Notes under the pieces: generated by a model
The model's input: the letters and a program-made list of their open reading frames with translations, nothing else
Told to the model about the DNA's origin: nothing
Database searches by the model: none
Position numbers and translations under genes: made by a program
Source of the DNA: Serratia proteamaculans
Lineage (GTDB): Bacteria; Pseudomonadota; Gammaproteobacteria; Enterobacterales; Enterobacteriaceae
DNA: 64,000 bases
Direction: 5' to 3'
Assembly (NCBI RefSeq): GCF_013337185.1
Contig: NZ_SWDE01000001.1
Location: forward strand, 2,046,001 to 2,110,000
Shown here: in pieces, positions 31,763-41,781 of the stretch
Numbering within the stretch: the first letter of the stretch is position 1
How the letters are laid out: the number at the start of each line of letters is the position of its first letter

Positions 31763-32001
31763 CGAGGGCTAAGTTAAACGTTTATAGCGTTGTAAGGCAA
31801 GACGCATGACAAAAAGCAGAGTTATAGACCAGATAATCTTTCCACACCAGTCGATCATAGTGGCTATCAATAAATATACAATACATGATTTGTATCATTT
31901 TTGAGCAACGCATTCACGAAACGTGAAGCCGATGGCTAATCACCGCGCGAAAACGCCAATAAACAGCCAGTTTCCGCGCGGTCTGAACGAGTTTCCCGCC
32001 C
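31763..32001. other. Gene-free stretch upstream of brnQ
   Basis: Together with the brnQ leader this makes 446 bases without a normal gene. The right part is AT-rich and holds a small palindrome, ATACAA-N8-TTGTAT (31876-31895), which might be a regulator site. An open frame at 31923-32111 crosses the 3' end of the next gene and looks spurious. I see no terminator for the methyltransferase gene at its end. Confidence 0.5.
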
Positions 32002-33108
32002 TTACCAAACCTGCCGGGCGATATTCACCACGCTTTGCAGTTTATTCCACTGCTGTGATTCACTCAGGCTGTTGCCCTCCTCGGTCGAGGCAAAACCGCA
32101 CTGGGTGCTGAGGCAAAGTTGGCTGTGGTCGACAAATTGCGCGGCCTCCTCAAGACGCTGTTTCACCCGTTCGGGGTTCTCCAGTTCGCCATTTTTAGTA
32201 GTAATCAGCCCCAGTACCACCTGCTGTTTACCTGGTTTAATAAAACGCAGCGGCTCAAACCCACCGGAGCGTTCATTGTCATACTCCAGGAAGAAAGCGT
32301 CGATATTCACCTGCCCAAACAGAATTTCCGCCACCGGCTCATAGCCACCTTCGGAGATCCAGGTGGAGCGGAAGTTGCCGCGGCAAACGTGCAGCCCAAT
32401 AGTCAGATCGTCCGGCTTGTCGGCGATCGCCGCATTCAACACGTCGGCGTAAATACGCGCCAGACGATCCGGATCCTCTCCGCGCTCGCGGATCTGCCGG
32501 CGTTGATCGTCTGAACACAGGTAGGCCCAGACGGTGTCATCCAGCTGCAGGTAGCGGCAACCGGCATCATAAAATGCCTTGATCGCATCGCGATAGGTTT
32601 GGGCCAGATCGTTGAAATAGGCGTCCAGATCCGGGTAGACCTGACTGTCGATGGCCTTGCGCCCACCGCGAAAGTGCAGCACGCTCGGGCTTGGAATGGT
32701 CATTTTCGGCACCGTATCGCCGGCGATCGCCTTCAGGAAGCGGAAATCTGCCAACATCGGATGCTGTGGGTTAAAGCCCAGTTTGCCGACCACCTTGATG
32801 CTGCGCGCCCGGGTTTGCACGCCGTTGAACTGGATCCCCTGTTCCGCGTCATAACCTTCCACGCCATCCAGCCCTTCCAGAAAATCAAAGTGCCACCACG
32901 CCCGGCGGAATTCGCCGTCAGTCACCACTGCCAGGCCGAGTTCTTGCTGTTTGGCCACGGCCAGACGGATCTGCTCATCCTCAACCGCCCGCAGCTCAGA
33001 AGCGTCAATTTCGCCTTGTTGAAACTGTTGACGAGCGGTTTTCAGCGCTGCGGGGCGCAACAGACTGCCGACAACGTCAGCGTGAAAAGCGTGGTTGCAA
33101 TCGCACAT
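32002..33108 (-). CDS. Cobalamin-independent methionine synthase-like protein (YxjG/YxjH type, catalytic domain only)
   Basis: A 368-residue protein corresponding to the C-terminal zinc barrel of MetE, without the N-terminal half. Such stand-alone proteins (for example B. subtilis YxjG/YxjH) are thought to methylate homocysteine, but the methyl donor is unclear. Likely zinc ligands are H240 and C242 in GLHVCRGN and C337 in STQCGFAS; DTVPKMTIPSPS (about 131-142) and the YLQLDD motif (about 186-191) are the MetE substrate-site blocks. It is transcribed away from phoBR and towards brnQ. MetJ-like boxes upstream suggest methionine control. Confidence 0.88.
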   Translation of the reverse strand: MCDCNHAFHADVVGSLLRPAALKTARQQFQQGEIDASELRAVEDEQIRLAVAKQQELGLAVVTDGEFRRAWWHFDFLEGLDGVEGYDAEQGIQFNGVQTRARSIKVVGKLGFNPQHPMLADFRFLKAIAGDTVPKMTIPSPSVLHFRGGRKAIDSQVYPDLDAYFNDLAQTYRDAIKAFYDAGCRYLQLDDTVWAYLCSDDQRRQIRERGEDPDRLARIYADVLNAAIADKPDDLTIGLHVCRGNFRSTWISEGGYEPVAEILFGQVNIDAFFLEYDNERSGGFEPLRFIKPGKQQVVLGLITTKNGELENPERVKQRLEEAAQFVDHSQLCLSTQCGFASTEEGNSLSESQQWNKLQSVVNIARQVW

Positions 33109-33189
33109 ATTATGACTCCCGGTAGCAGGTAAAAGATCGGGCCTTTACCGCAGTAATTGACAGTTTGAATTATTACGCCAGGTTATTAT

Positions 33190-33213
33190 GGACATCCGGA
33201 CGTCTAAATAGAT
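33190..33213 (-). promoter_or_regulatory. MetJ-like operator (tandem met boxes)
   Basis: Consecutive octamers GGACATCC, GGACGTCT and AAATAGAT compare with the met box AGACGTCT at 5, 7 and 3 of 8 positions, in the 8-base tandem spacing MetJ uses. They lie about 82-105 bases upstream of the MetE-like gene, which is on the minus strand. This is a motif match only. Confidence 0.5.
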
Positions 33214-33289
33214 AGAAAGCATCCTGTCATAGCGACTGCCGGGCAGCAATAGAAGAAATTTCATCGGTAGTGAGAGAAATTCATGTTGA

Positions 33290-33305
33290 GGGCGAATCAA
33301 CGCCC
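33290..33305 (-). terminator. Weak stem-loop after the PstS-like gene
   Basis: GGGCG / CGCCC form a 5-bp stem with a six-base loop, without a proper T run (TCAACATG follows). It lies 11 bases after the stop of the PstS-like gene. Confidence 0.3.
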
Positions 33306-33315
33306 CGAGGGTAAT

Positions 33316-34254
33316 TTATTGCAGACCCAGCGCCTGGCGGGTTTTCTGCAAAGTAGCAGAAGGCAGCGGCAGGTAGCCGTCATGGTTGACCAGGTTTTGC
33401 CCGGTGTCGGAAAGCACGCGATCGAGAAATGCGGCGGTCAGCGGCTCCAACGGCTGGTTGGGCGCTTTGTTAATGTAAATATACAGGTAGCGCGACAATG
33501 GATAGCTACCGTTGCGCACGTTGACGTCGTTGGGGACGACATACTTCTCGCCGGACTCGGCCAGGGGCAAAAGTCGCACGCCGCTGGCGCGAAAACCAAT
33601 GCTGGCGTAACCGATACTGTTCAGCGAACCGGCCACCGCCTGCACCACCGAGGCAGAACCTGGCAGCTCATTGACCCGTGGCATAAAGTCACCGCCACAC
33701 AGCGCACGCAGTTTGAAATAGCCATAGGTGCCGGATGCCGAATTACGCCCAAAGCGTTGCAGCGCACGCTGCTGCCAATCGCCTTTCAGCCCCAATTCCC
33801 CCCAACGCGTCACCGGCTGGTTTTCACCACAGCGCAGGGTAGCGGAGAAGATTCGGTCAAGCTGCTGCAGATTAAGACCGCCTAGCGGGTTGTCCTGATG
33901 GACCAGCACCACCAGCGCATCGACGGCGACCGGCACTGCCAGCGGCGCATAGCCATAGCGGTGTTCGAATGCCGACACTTCCGCCGCCTTCATCGGTCGG
34001 CTCATCGGCCCCAGTTGCGCGGCCCCCGCAGCCAAAGCGGTCGGCGCAGTTGAGGAGCCCGCGGCCTGGATCTGCAAATTAACGTTGGGATAATGCTGGC
34101 TGAAGTCCTGTGCCCATAGCGCCATCAGATTCGCCAGCGTATCGGAGCCGACGCTCGACAGGTTGCCGGACAACATGCCGTCCGGCTGCGCCAACGCGCC
34201 ACGGCTCGCCAGCAGCGCCAGGCAAAGCAACAGCCCTCGGGTCATTCGGATCAT
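33316..34254 (-). CDS. PstS-like phosphate-binding protein encoded with phoBR
   Basis: A 312-residue periplasmic binding protein of the phosphate (PBP-like) family. Signal peptide [22 protein letters not shown] (about 1-22). Phosphate-loop signatures are visible: [14 protein letters not shown] (about 33-46), [10 protein letters not shown] with LGPMSRPM (about 65-89), and [19 protein letters not shown] (about 169-187). It starts 16 bases after phoR, with GAGG upstream, so phoB-phoR and this gene look like one operon. No pstCAB genes are in the window. It could be a second phosphate-binding protein or a signalling accessory; which one is not shown by sequence. Confidence 0.85.
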   Translation of the reverse strand: MIRMTRGLLLCLALLASRGALAQPDGMLSGNLSSVGSDTLANLMALWAQDFSQHYPNVNLQIQAAGSSTAPTALAAGAAQLGPMSRPMKAAEVSAFEHRYGYAPLAVPVAVDALVVLVHQDNPLGGLNLQQLDRIFSATLRCGENQPVTRWGELGLKGDWQQRALQRFGRNSASGTYGYFKLRALCGGDFMPRVNELPGSASVVQAVAGSLNSIGYASIGFRASGVRLLPLAESGEKYVVPNDVNVRNGSYPLSRYLYIYINKAPNQPLEPLTAAFLDRVLSDTGQNLVNHDGYLPLPSATLQKTRQALGLQ

Positions 34255-34270
34255 ACCAGCCTCTCGCGCG

Positions 34271-35587
34271 TTAATTTTTCACCGCATTCTCTGACAAAGC
34301 TGCGGGAACAATCAACCGGTTAGGCAAGGTAAAGATGAATCGGGTGCCAATGCCCTGCTCACTGAGGATCTCCAGCCGCGCGTCATGATGGCTGAGCGCA
34401 TGCTTGACGATCGCCAGCCCCAGCCCACTGCCGCCGGTCTGGCGTGAACGGGCTTTATCTACGCGATAGAAGCGTTCGGTCAGGCGCGGAATATGCTCGG
34501 CGGCGATGCCCGGTCCATTATCGCTGACCTGGAACTGTGCACCGTTTGGCGTCTGCTGCCAGCTCACCTCAATATTGGTGCCCTTTGGCGTGTGATTGAC
34601 GGCGTTGTACACCAGGTTTGATACCGCGCTGCGCAGTTGGTCGTCGTTGCCGAACACCTTGAGCTGTTCGTTCACCCGGAAGCTAATCTCATGGTTACCG
34701 CCGCTCAGCGACTGCGCTTCGCGTTGCAACACCCTCAACATCAGCGGGATATCCACCCGTTCGTTCATATCGACGTTAGGTGCCGCCTCAATCCGCGAAA
34801 GCGTCAGCAGCTGTTTGACCAGCCCATCCATACGCCGGGTCTGTTCTTGCATGGTGCCCAGCGCTTTGCCGCGCAGCGAGCCATCCAGCTCTTCGTCGCT
34901 CATCATCTCCAGATAACCCTGCAACACCGTGAGCGGAGTACGTAGTTCATGGCTGACGTTGGCGAAGAAGTTGCGTCGCGCGCCTTCCAGCTGGCGCATT
35001 TGGGTGACGTCACGCGCCACCATCAGCAATTGCCCTTCGGAATAAGGCATCACGCGGAATTCGACATAGTGCTCATTGTTCAACTGCAGCGTCAACGGCC
35101 GGGTGAACTCCTGCTGTTGCAGATAATGGCTGAACTCCGGATAACGCAGCAGGTTAAGGATGTGCTGACCATTGTCTTCCGGCCAGCGGAAACCCAGCAG
35201 ATGCTGCGCCAAACCGTTACACCAGAAGATATTGCCCTCGACGGTGGTCATCACTACCGCATCGGGCAGCGATTCCGCGCCGCTGCGGAAGCGTTTGATC
35301 AACAGCGCCAGTTCACGCCGCCGACGGCGATTACGCTGCTGCATCTGATACAGGCCGTAAAACAGCGGTTCCCAGCTCCAGCGCCCGGGTGGCGGCGTCA
35401 TGCTGCGGTCAACCCACAGCCAGTGGGAAAGTTTGAGTTGGTTGTAGAAATTCCATACCAGCGCCGCCAGCACGGAGGCCAGCAGCAGCCAGGGCAGATA
35501 GCCGAAAATCAGCCCCAGCAGTAAGGCAGGCAAGCAGAAAAGGGCCAGCTCCAGGGCCAGCCTCTTCCAGGATAGACGTTCTAGCAC
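34271..35587 (-). CDS. phoR: Phosphate regulon sensor histidine kinase PhoR
   Basis: An inner-membrane kinase that phosphorylates PhoB when phosphate is scarce. The 438 residues have two close hydrophobic segments (about 9-29 and 31-46) with almost no periplasmic loop, as in E. coli PhoR; then a PAS domain (about 97-195), HisKA with [10 protein letters not shown] and His213, and an HATPase with [11 protein letters not shown] (N box), SDNGPGIA and [13 protein letters not shown]. It lies 24 bases after phoB. Confidence 0.96.
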   Translation of the reverse strand: MLERLSWKRLALELALFCLPALLLGLIFGYLPWLLLASVLAALVWNFYNQLKLSHWLWVDRSMTPPPGRWSWEPLFYGLYQMQQRNRRRRRELALLIKRFRSGAESLPDAVVMTTVEGNIFWCNGLAQHLLGFRWPEDNGQHILNLLRYPEFSHYLQQQEFTRPLTLQLNNEHYVEFRVMPYSEGQLLMVARDVTQMRQLEGARRNFFANVSHELRTPLTVLQGYLEMMSDEELDGSLRGKALGTMQEQTRRMDGLVKQLLTLSRIEAAPNVDMNERVDIPLMLRVLQREAQSLSGGNHEISFRVNEQLKVFGNDDQLRSAVSNLVYNAVNHTPKGTNIEVSWQQTPNGAQFQVSDNGPGIAAEHIPRLTERFYRVDKARSRQTGGSGLGLAIVKHALSHHDARLEILSEQGIGTRFIFTLPNRLIVPAALSENAVKN

Positions 35588-35611
35588 GGCATATTCTCCA
35601 GCGCGTCGCGA

Positions 35612-36301
35612 TCAGTAGCGCGTTGAGAATCGGTAGCCGGTGCCCCGAACGGTTTGAACCATTTTGTCATGACCACTGGTCTCTAACGCCTTACGGAGCC
35701 GACGGATATGCACGTCAACGGTGCGGTCTTCCACATAAACGTTAGTGCCCCAGACGTGATTAAGCAACTGTTCGCGGCTATAAACACGCTCTGGATGAGT
35801 CATAAAGAAGTGCAGCAATTTGAACTCGGTCGGCCCCATATCCAGCGCCTGCTCGTTGGCCATCACCCGGTGTGAAGAAGGATCCAGGCTCAGCCCTTGC
35901 ATTTCAATCACTTCTTCCACCGCCATCGGTGAAATGCGGCGCATTACCGCCTTGATACGCGCCACCAGCTCCTTCGGCGAGAAGGGTTTGGTGATGTAAT
36001 CATCCGCCCCGACTTCCAGGCCACGGACACGGTCTTCTTCTTCACCGCGAGCGGTCAGCATCATCACCGGAATATCGCGGGTCATCGCTTCACGCTTCAT
36101 ATGTTTAATAAACTGAATGCCGGAACCCCCGGGTAACATCCAGTCGAGCAACACTAAATCAGGGAACGGCTCAGACAGGCGCGTCACTGCGCTGTCATAA
36201 TCCTCAGCTTCCAACGGTTGGTAACCATTCTGTTCCAACACAAAGCACACCATCTCACGGATCGGCGCTTCGTCTTCCACCACCAGTATGCGTCTTGCCA
36301 T
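35612..36301 (-). CDS. phoB: Phosphate regulon response regulator PhoB
   Basis: An OmpR-type regulator that binds Pho boxes. In the 229 residues the receiver has the acidic pocket VVEDE (8-12), the phosphoacceptor D53 in LLDWMLPG and the conserved Lys in ITKPFSP (about 105); the winged-helix domain follows (about 127-229, [19 protein letters not shown]). The start [11 protein letters not shown] equals E. coli; the open frame 10 codons upstream is not used. A Pho box lies 64 bases upstream, consistent with autoregulation. Divergent from sbcD. Confidence 0.97.
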   Translation of the reverse strand: MARRILVVEDEAPIREMVCFVLEQNGYQPLEAEDYDSAVTRLSEPFPDLVLLDWMLPGGSGIQFIKHMKREAMTRDIPVMMLTARGEEEDRVRGLEVGADDYITKPFSPKELVARIKAVMRRISPMAVEEVIEMQGLSLDPSSHRVMANEQALDMGPTEFKLLHFFMTHPERVYSREQLLNHVWGTNVYVEDRTVDVHIRRLRKALETSGHDKMVQTVRGTGYRFSTRY

Positions 36302-36364
36302 CGTCAATCCTGCCAATGTGTTAGCGATCACAGTTGATTGCGGGCGCCATTATGCGTCAGTTTT

Positions 36365-36382
36365 GTGACAGATTTATGAAAT
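36365..36382 (-). promoter_or_regulatory. Pho box upstream of phoB
   Basis: The minus strand reads ATTTCATAAATCTGTCAC, matching 16 of 18 positions of the Pho box CTGTCATAAATCTGTCAC; the second direct repeat CTGTCA is complete. It lies 64 bases before the phoB start, as expected for PhoB autoregulation. Confidence 0.85.
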
Positions 36383-36464
36383 AAATAGCCTTGAAAAAAC
36401 CTGTCTGTTACAGGCAGTAAGCATAGCGACTATTTCTAATCACGCAGAAACATCATATTCCCTT

Positions 36465-36470
36465 TATAAT
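36465..36470 (+). promoter_or_regulatory. Candidate -10 element of sbcDC
   Basis: Perfect TATAAT 32 bases before the sbcD start. No good -35 at 16-18 bases upstream. Confidence 0.45.
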
Positions 36471-36502
36471 CCCCGCCATTACCCTATCGCCCCGGGAGTG
36501 TC

Positions 36503-37735
36503 ATGCGCCTGATCCACACCTCTGACTGGCATCTTGGCCAGTATTTTTTCACCAAAAGCCGCGCCGCCGAACATCAGGCTTTTCTGCGCTGGCTGATTGA
36601 GCAAATCGAGCAACAGCAGGTGGATGCGCTGATCGTCGCCGGGGACCTGTTCGATACCGGCTCGCCGCCAAGCTATGCCCGCGAGCTGTATAACCGTTTC
36701 GTGGTGGAACTGCAGCGCACCGGCTGCCAGTTGGTGGTGCTGGGCGGCAACCACGACTCCGTGGCCACTTTGAATGAATCGCGCGAATTGCTTTCCTGCC
36801 TGAATACCACCGTGATTGCCAACGCGCAGAGCGAAACCGAACAACAAATTCTGGTGTTGAATCAGCGCGACGGTCAGCCGGGTGCGGTACTTTGTGCCAT
36901 CCCTTTCCTGCGCCCACGCGATCTGCTCACCAGCCGCGCCGGTGAGTCCGGGGTGCAAAAACAGCAGGCACTGCAAGAGGCTATCGCCGACCATTATCAA
37001 AAGCTGTATCAGGCGGCCTGTGCACGCCGTGATGAGCTGGGCTTACCCTTGCCGATTGTTGCCACCGGCCATCTGACCACCGTGGGCGTCACCACCTCCG
37101 ATTCGGTACGCGATATCTACATCGGCACGCTGGACGCCTTCCCGGCGCAGGCCTTTCCGCTGGCCGACTACATCGCGCTGGGGCATATTCACCGCGCGCA
37201 GAACGTCGCCAAATCCGAACATATTCGCTACAGCGGCTCGCCAATCCCACTCAGTTTTGACGAGTTGGGTAAAGCCAAAAGCGTGTTTATGGTGGATTTC
37301 AGCGTGGGCGCTCTGCAACAGGTCACCGCGCTGGAGATCCCCAGCTTTCAACCGATGCAGCTTATCAAGGGTGATTTGGCGCAAATCGAGCAACAATTGC
37401 AGCAGTTCGCCGATTATCAGGGGGAATTACCGGTGTGGCTGGACATTGAAGTGGCAACACAGGACTACCTCAGCGACATTCAGCGCCGCATCCAGTTACT
37501 GGCCGATCAACTGCCGGTAGAAGTGGTGCTGCTGCGCCGCAGCAAAGAACAGCGGCGTCAGGCCATTGAACAGCAGGACAAGGAAACGCTCAACGAACTG
37601 AGCGTCAACGAGGTGTTCGAGCGGCGGCTGGCGCAGGAGCCTGAAATGGCCGAACAACGTCGGCAACGAATGAGCCAAATGTTCCAGCAGGTGGTTGAGT
37701 CGGTGCGGCACAACGACCAGGAGCCGAGCCAATGA
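36503..37735 (+). CDS. sbcD: SbcCD nuclease subunit D
   Basis: The Mre11-type nuclease of the SbcCD complex, which opens DNA hairpins and processes double-strand ends. The 410 residues contain the five phosphoesterase motifs in order: DWHLGQ (8-13), GDLFDTGSP (about 49-57), GGNHD (about 81-85), TGHLT (about 190-194) and GHIHRAQ (about 229-235). All metal ligands are present. Its stop overlaps the sbcC ATG (ATGA), the standard coupling that sets the subunit ratio. Confidence 0.97.
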   Translation: MRLIHTSDWHLGQYFFTKSRAAEHQAFLRWLIEQIEQQQVDALIVAGDLFDTGSPPSYARELYNRFVVELQRTGCQLVVLGGNHDSVATLNESRELLSCLNTTVIANAQSETEQQILVLNQRDGQPGAVLCAIPFLRPRDLLTSRAGESGVQKQQALQEAIADHYQKLYQAACARRDELGLPLPIVATGHLTTVGVTTSDSVRDIYIGTLDAFPAQAFPLADYIALGHIHRAQNVAKSEHIRYSGSPIPLSFDELGKAKSVFMVDFSVGALQQVTALEIPSFQPMQLIKGDLAQIEQQLQQFADYQGELPVWLDIEVATQDYLSDIQRRIQLLADQLPVEVVLLRRSKEQRRQAIEQQDKETLNELSVNEVFERRLAQEPEMAEQRRQRMSQMFQQVVESVRHNDQEPSQ

Positions 37736-40700
37736 AAATCCTCAGCCTGAGATTAAAAAACCTCAATTCCCTGCAGGGCGAATGGAAAATCGACTTCACC
37801 GCCGAGCCCTTTGCCAGCAATGGGTTATTCGCCATCACCGGCCCTACCGGCGCGGGAAAAACTACCCTGCTGGACGCTATCTGCCTGGCGCTGTACCACC
37901 AGACGCCGCGCCTTAACGTCACGCCGAGCCAGAACGAGTTGATGACACGCCACACCGCCGAATCGCTGGCTGAGGTCGAATTTGAAGTTAAAGGGGTCGG
38001 CTACCGCGCCTTCTGGAGCCAGCGCCGTGCCAAAAATGCCCCGGACGGCAACCTGCAGGCACCGAAAGTGGAGCTGGCGCTGCGTGACGATGGAAAAATT
38101 CTGGCGGACAAGGTGCGCGACAAGCTGGATATGACCGCCGCGATCACCGGATTGGACTTCGGCCGCTTCACCAAATCTATGATGTTATCCCAGGGGCAGT
38201 TCGCCGCCTTCCTCAATGCCGATGCCAATGACCGCGCCGAACTGCTGGAAGAGCTGACCGGCACCGAGATCTACGGCCAGCTTTCCGAGCGGGTTTTCGA
38301 ACAGCATAAGCAGGCCAAGGCCGATTTGGATGCGCTGCATCAACGCGCCAGCGGCATTGAACTGCTCAATGACGAACAGCGTCAGCAGCTGGAGAGCCAG
38401 TTGGTTGAGCTGGGGACGCAGGAAAATACCCTTGGCGAACAGGCCCGCCAGCAGCAGCAGGCGCTGAACTGGTTGCAACAGTGGCAACAAACTCAACAAA
38501 AACAACAGGAATACCAACGCCAACTGAACGCGGCGCAGCAGGAACAGGCGGCGGCCGAACCGCAACTGCAGCAGTTGGCACGCAGCGAGCCGGCAGAAAA
38601 ACTGCGGCCGTTGCTTAACGAACGTAGCCGCTGCCGCAGCGATCAACAGGTGCTGCAACAACAGATAAGCCAATTAACGCAGCAGCAGGAGCAACAGCTA
38701 GCCCTGATGGCGCCGTTGCAGCAGGCAATGGAGCAAGCCCGTGCGCAACTGCAGGCACATGTTGAACAGCAGCAGGCACAACAGCGGTTGATCGACGAGC
38801 AAGTCGTCCCGCTCGATAACCAGATTGCCCAGTTACAGAAAACCCAGGCCGAACTGCAACAGGCGTGCGATAGCGCCGCACAGCAGTATGCCCAGCAAAA
38901 AACAGCGCTGGAACAACTCGAGGTTCAGCGAAGCCAGTTGACCGCACAGGCCGGGCAGCATCAGGAAAAACTTAACGGCCTCACCGCCGCGTTAACGGCG
39001 CAGCTGCAACAACAAAATACGCTGGAAGCCCAGTCGCCCCTGGCGGCACTGCGCCAGCGTCAGACCGAACTGGCCGAGCTGCGCCCGGTTCGCCAGCAGT
39101 TATTTACCCTATCTTCCCTGTTTAGCCAGGTCAGTGAACGTCTGGAGCAGCAGCGTAAAGAGTTAAACGTCGGCCAAAACGAGCTAACTCAGTTAGCGCC
39201 ACAATTGGAACTGGCTCGCCAACAATATAAACAACAAAAAGCCCATCAAACCGACGTTGAAAAAGCACACGAGCTGGAACAACGTATAGTCAGTCTGGAA
39301 GCTGAACGCGCCCACCTGCAAGCTAACGAACCCTGCCCATTATGCGGTTCATGCGAACACCCAGCAGTGGAACAATATCAGGCGATAAAACTGTCAGAAA
39401 CAGCATTACGTCTGGAAAATATGAAAATCCAGACCGAAACATTCCATAAGCAAGGCATCGAGCTACGGGCACGTTTCGACAACCTGCAACAGCAGTTGCA
39501 GCGACAACAAAAAGCTGTCGCGCAAGATGAGCAGCAAGTAGTTGAGCACCAGCAAAACTGGCAACGCTTAACCAAGCCGCTGGCATTTGACTTTACCCTG
39601 CAAGACGCCGACCGCCTGAGCCAGTGGCTGAACGCCTGCGACAGCGAAGAACGTCAGGGTCAGGCCGCCCTGCTGCAACACGAACAGGCCTCGCACGCCG
39701 TGCAGCTGGCCAAAGACCAATTAGCCGCACTGCAAACACAACAGCAGCAGGCGCAACAAGAGAAAGCGCGGCTGGACGAGCGTTACATCCTGCTGGAGAA
39801 AAGCCACGCAGAGGCCCAGTTGCAACAGCAGCGCCTGCAGCAACAGTGGCAGGAAGGTGAACAAGCCCTGGGCGAGCAACGGGCGCAGCGGCTGGCCCTG
39901 TTTGGTGAGCAGCAAATTACTCAGGTGCGCGAACAGTTGCGCGCCCGGCAGACGGCCTGTGAGCAGGCCAGCCAGCAAGCGGCCGAGCAATGGCAGAAAG
40001 CCCAGGAGCAGCGCGATCGGCTAAGCGGCCAGCTTGCCGGGCTGCAGCAGCAACTGCTGCAACAGACCGAGCGGTTGCAGCAGGCGGAACAACAGTGGCT
40101 GCAGGCGCTGGCCGCCAGTGAATTCAGCGATGAAACCGCCTTCAGTGCCGCATTATTGGATGACGACCAGCGCCGACAATTGCAGCAACGCAAGGAGCAG
40201 TTGCAACAACGTCAGGTGGAGGCCAGCGCCCTGTTGGCCCAGGCCACAGACAGCCTGAAGCAGCATCTGCAACAGCGCCCTGAAGAGCTGGATGAGAACC
40301 AGACCGATCCCCAGATCCTGAGCCAGAGTCTGGCAGCGCTGGCACAGCAATTAAAAACCTTGCAGCTACGTCAGGGCGAAGTACGCAATCAGTTGGAAAG
40401 CGATGCTGCCCGCCGCATCAATCAGCAGTCGCTGTTTGAGCAAATCAGCCAGAGCCAGAGCCAGTACGACGACTGGAGCTATCTCAATCAGCTTATCGGC
40501 TCCAAAGAAGGGGATAAATTCCGTAAGTTTGCCCAAGGGCTGACGCTCGATCACCTGGTGTATCTGGCAAACAACCAACTGGGACGGCTGCACGGGCGCT
40601 ATTTGTTGCAACGTAAAACCAGCGATGCGCTGGAGCTACAGGTGGTAGATACCTGGCAGGCGGACGCGCTGCGCGATACCCGCACCCTGTCCGGCGGTGA

Positions 40701-40983
40701 AAGCTTCCTGGTGAGCCTGGCGCTGGCACTGGCGCTGTCCGATCTGGTCAGCCACAAGACCAGTATCGACTCGCTGTTCCTCGACGAAGGCTTTGGCACG
40801 TTGGACGCGGAAACTTTGGATACCGCGCTGGATGCGCTCGACAGCCTGAACGCCTCCGGGAAAACCATTGGTGTGATCAGCCACGTGGAAGCGATGAAAG
40901 AACGCATTCCGGTACAAATCAAGGTGAAAAAGGTCAACGGGCTCGGTATCAGCCGGCTGGAGCCGCAGTTCCGGCTGGAATAA
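37732..40983 (+). CDS. sbcC: SbcCD nuclease subunit C (SMC-like ATPase)
   Basis: The Rad50-type ATPase partner of SbcD. Across 1083 residues: Walker A GPTGAGKT (37-44), Q-loop region with [11 protein letters not shown] (about 151-161), long glutamine-rich coiled coils, a zinc hook CPLC at 535-538, then the signature [21 protein letters not shown] and Walker B with [11 protein letters not shown] near the C-terminus. It is about 35 residues longer than E. coli SbcC (1048); the extra length is in the coils. The arms are unusually rich in Gln and Ala, which in this family usually drifts fast. Confidence 0.96.
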   Translation: MKILSLRLKNLNSLQGEWKIDFTAEPFASNGLFAITGPTGAGKTTLLDAICLALYHQTPRLNVTPSQNELMTRHTAESLAEVEFEVKGVGYRAFWSQRRAKNAPDGNLQAPKVELALRDDGKILADKVRDKLDMTAAITGLDFGRFTKSMMLSQGQFAAFLNADANDRAELLEELTGTEIYGQLSERVFEQHKQAKADLDALHQRASGIELLNDEQRQQLESQLVELGTQENTLGEQARQQQQALNWLQQWQQTQQKQQEYQRQLNAAQQEQAAAEPQLQQLARSEPAEKLRPLLNERSRCRSDQQVLQQQISQLTQQQEQQLALMAPLQQAMEQARAQLQAHVEQQQAQQRLIDEQVVPLDNQIAQLQKTQAELQQACDSAAQQYAQQKTALEQLEVQRSQLTAQAGQHQEKLNGLTAALTAQLQQQNTLEAQSPLAALRQRQTELAELRPVRQQLFTLSSLFSQVSERLEQQRKELNVGQNELTQLAPQLELARQQYKQQKAHQTDVEKAHELEQRIVSLEAERAHLQANEPCPLCGSCEHPAVEQYQAIKLSETALRLENMKIQTETFHKQGIELRARFDNLQQQLQRQQKAVAQDEQQVVEHQQNWQRLTKPLAFDFTLQDADRLSQWLNACDSEERQGQAALLQHEQASHAVQLAKDQLAALQTQQQQAQQEKARLDERYILLEKSHAEAQLQQQRLQQQWQEGEQALGEQRAQRLALFGEQQITQVREQLRARQTACEQASQQAAEQWQKAQEQRDRLSGQLAGLQQQLLQQTERLQQAEQQWLQALAASEFSDETAFSAALLDDDQRRQLQQRKEQLQQRQVEASALLAQATDSLKQHLQQRPEELDENQTDPQILSQSLAALAQQLKTLQLRQGEVRNQLESDAARRINQQSLFEQISQSQSQYDDWSYLNQLIGSKEGDKFRKFAQGLTLDHLVYLANNQLGRLHGRYLLQRKTSDALELQVVDTWQADALRDTRTLSGGESFLVSLALALALSDLVSHKTSIDSLFLDEGFGTLDAETLDTALDALDSLNASGKTIGVISHVEAMKERIPVQIKVKKVNGLGISRLEPQFRLE

Positions 40984-41012
40984 CCAGGTACTGACAGAGA
41001 AACAGGGGTGCA

Positions 41013-41036
41013 GCACCGGCGAAAAAGAGCCGGTGC
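41013..41036. terminator. Stem-loop between sbcC and the toxin gene
   Basis: GCACCGGC / GCCGGTGC form a perfect 8-bp stem with an A-rich 8-base loop between convergent genes. No T run follows on either strand. Confidence 0.4.
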
Positions 41037-41062
41037 GTAGCGAACCCGAGAGGTAACCCACT

Positions 41063-41449
41063 TTAGCGCCGGGCGTCAAATACCCGGATGCCATACTGCG
41101 GGAAAGCGGCATCGGCGGAAATCAACGTCAGCCCTTCGGCCTGCGCCTGGGCGATCAACATGCGATCAAAAGGATCCTGATGATGCGGCGGCAACTGGCC
41201 CGCCTGCTGACCGTGGAAGGCCACCATCGGTAAAGGCAGAAAATCTTCGGCCTCAATCACCTCAAAGATGTCCTCCGGCAGTGTCAGCTTGCCCAGTGCC
41301 CGCTTAATCGAAATCTCCCAAATGCTGGCCGCGCTGACATACACCACATTGCCGGGATCGGCGATCTGCCTTCTGGCGTTAATCCCCAGGCTGGAGTCAT
41401 CTATCAGCCACCACAACAACGCATGAGTATCCAGCAGCAAACGTTTCAC
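41063..41449 (-). CDS. PIN-domain toxin, VapC type
   Basis: A 128-residue ribonuclease toxin. The PIN acidic residues are all visible: D7 in LLLDTHALLWW, E45 in SIWEISIK, D95 in PFDRMLIAQA and D113 in ISAD. DTHALLWW with DPFDRMLIAQA is the profile of toxins paired with Phd/YefM-type antitoxins. Its start overlaps the antitoxin stop by 4 bases (ATGA). It lies between sbcC and mak, where E. coli has araJ. Confidence 0.9.
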   Translation of the reverse strand: MKRLLLDTHALLWWLIDDSSLGINARRQIADPGNVVYVSAASIWEISIKRALGKLTLPEDIFEVIEAEDFLPLPMVAFHGQQAGQLPPHHQDPFDRMLIAQAQAEGLTLISADAAFPQYGIRVFDARR

Positions 41450-41679
41450 TCGTCGCCCTCAAACAGCGCAGTGATGTCTGCATCGCCATCATTAAAGTTG
41501 TCCGGTACGGTGAATTTTCCCCTGGCAGCACCCGGCTTGCGGGTTTGCCCCTTGATGGCCATAAGCTGAACATACGGCTTCCCTGCTTTCGCTATAATCA
41601 CGGTCTCTCCCTGTGCGGCTTTATCCGCCAGTTGGCTCAGGTTGGATTTTGCTTCGTGCATATTGGCCTGAATAGGCAT
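41446..41679 (-). CDS. Antitoxin of the Phd/YefM family
   Basis: A 77-residue antitoxin. The N-terminal DNA-binding fold is recognised by MHEAKSNLSQLADKAAQGETVIIAKAGKPYVQLM (about 7-40). The C-terminal half is rich in Asp/Glu (DNFNDGDADITALFEGDE), typical of the flexible toxin-neutralising tail. It is the first gene of the pair, translationally coupled to the toxin. A doubled TTAGCTAA palindrome covering its ribosome site suggests autorepression. Confidence 0.9.
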   Translation of the reverse strand: MPIQANMHEAKSNLSQLADKAAQGETVIIAKAGKPYVQLMAIKGQTRKPGAARGKFTVPDNFNDGDADITALFEGDE

Positions 41680-41690
41680 ACGCGATCTCC

Positions 41691-41707
41691 TTAGCTAAGT
41701 TAGCTAA
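41691..41707 (-). promoter_or_regulatory. Candidate operator of the toxin-antitoxin pair
   Basis: Two identical palindromes TTAGCTAA (41691-41698 and 41700-41707) lie 9 bases apart, one overlapping the antitoxin ribosome site (TAAGGAG on the minus strand). Paired short palindromes next to the start are usual for Phd-type conditional cooperativity. Confidence 0.6.
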
Positions 41708-41747
41708 AGCATAGAGGGGAGTCCAGATTTTGTACAGGGAATTGATT

Positions 41748-41774
41748 AAAGCGCGAGCAGGCCCGCGCTTTTTT
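41748..41774. terminator. Stem-loop after mak
   Basis: AAAGCGCG / CGCGCTTT form an 8-bp stem with an 8-base loop between mak and the antitoxin promoter. On the mak (minus) strand only CTTTAATC follows; the longer T run is on the plus strand. Confidence 0.5.
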
Positions 41775-41781
41775 GTAACAG

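Noticed and set aside
31923-32111. 62-codon open frame between brnQ and the MetE-like gene
   Set aside because: It runs through the 3' end of the MetE-like gene on the opposite strand, lacks a ribosome site and resembles nothing known.
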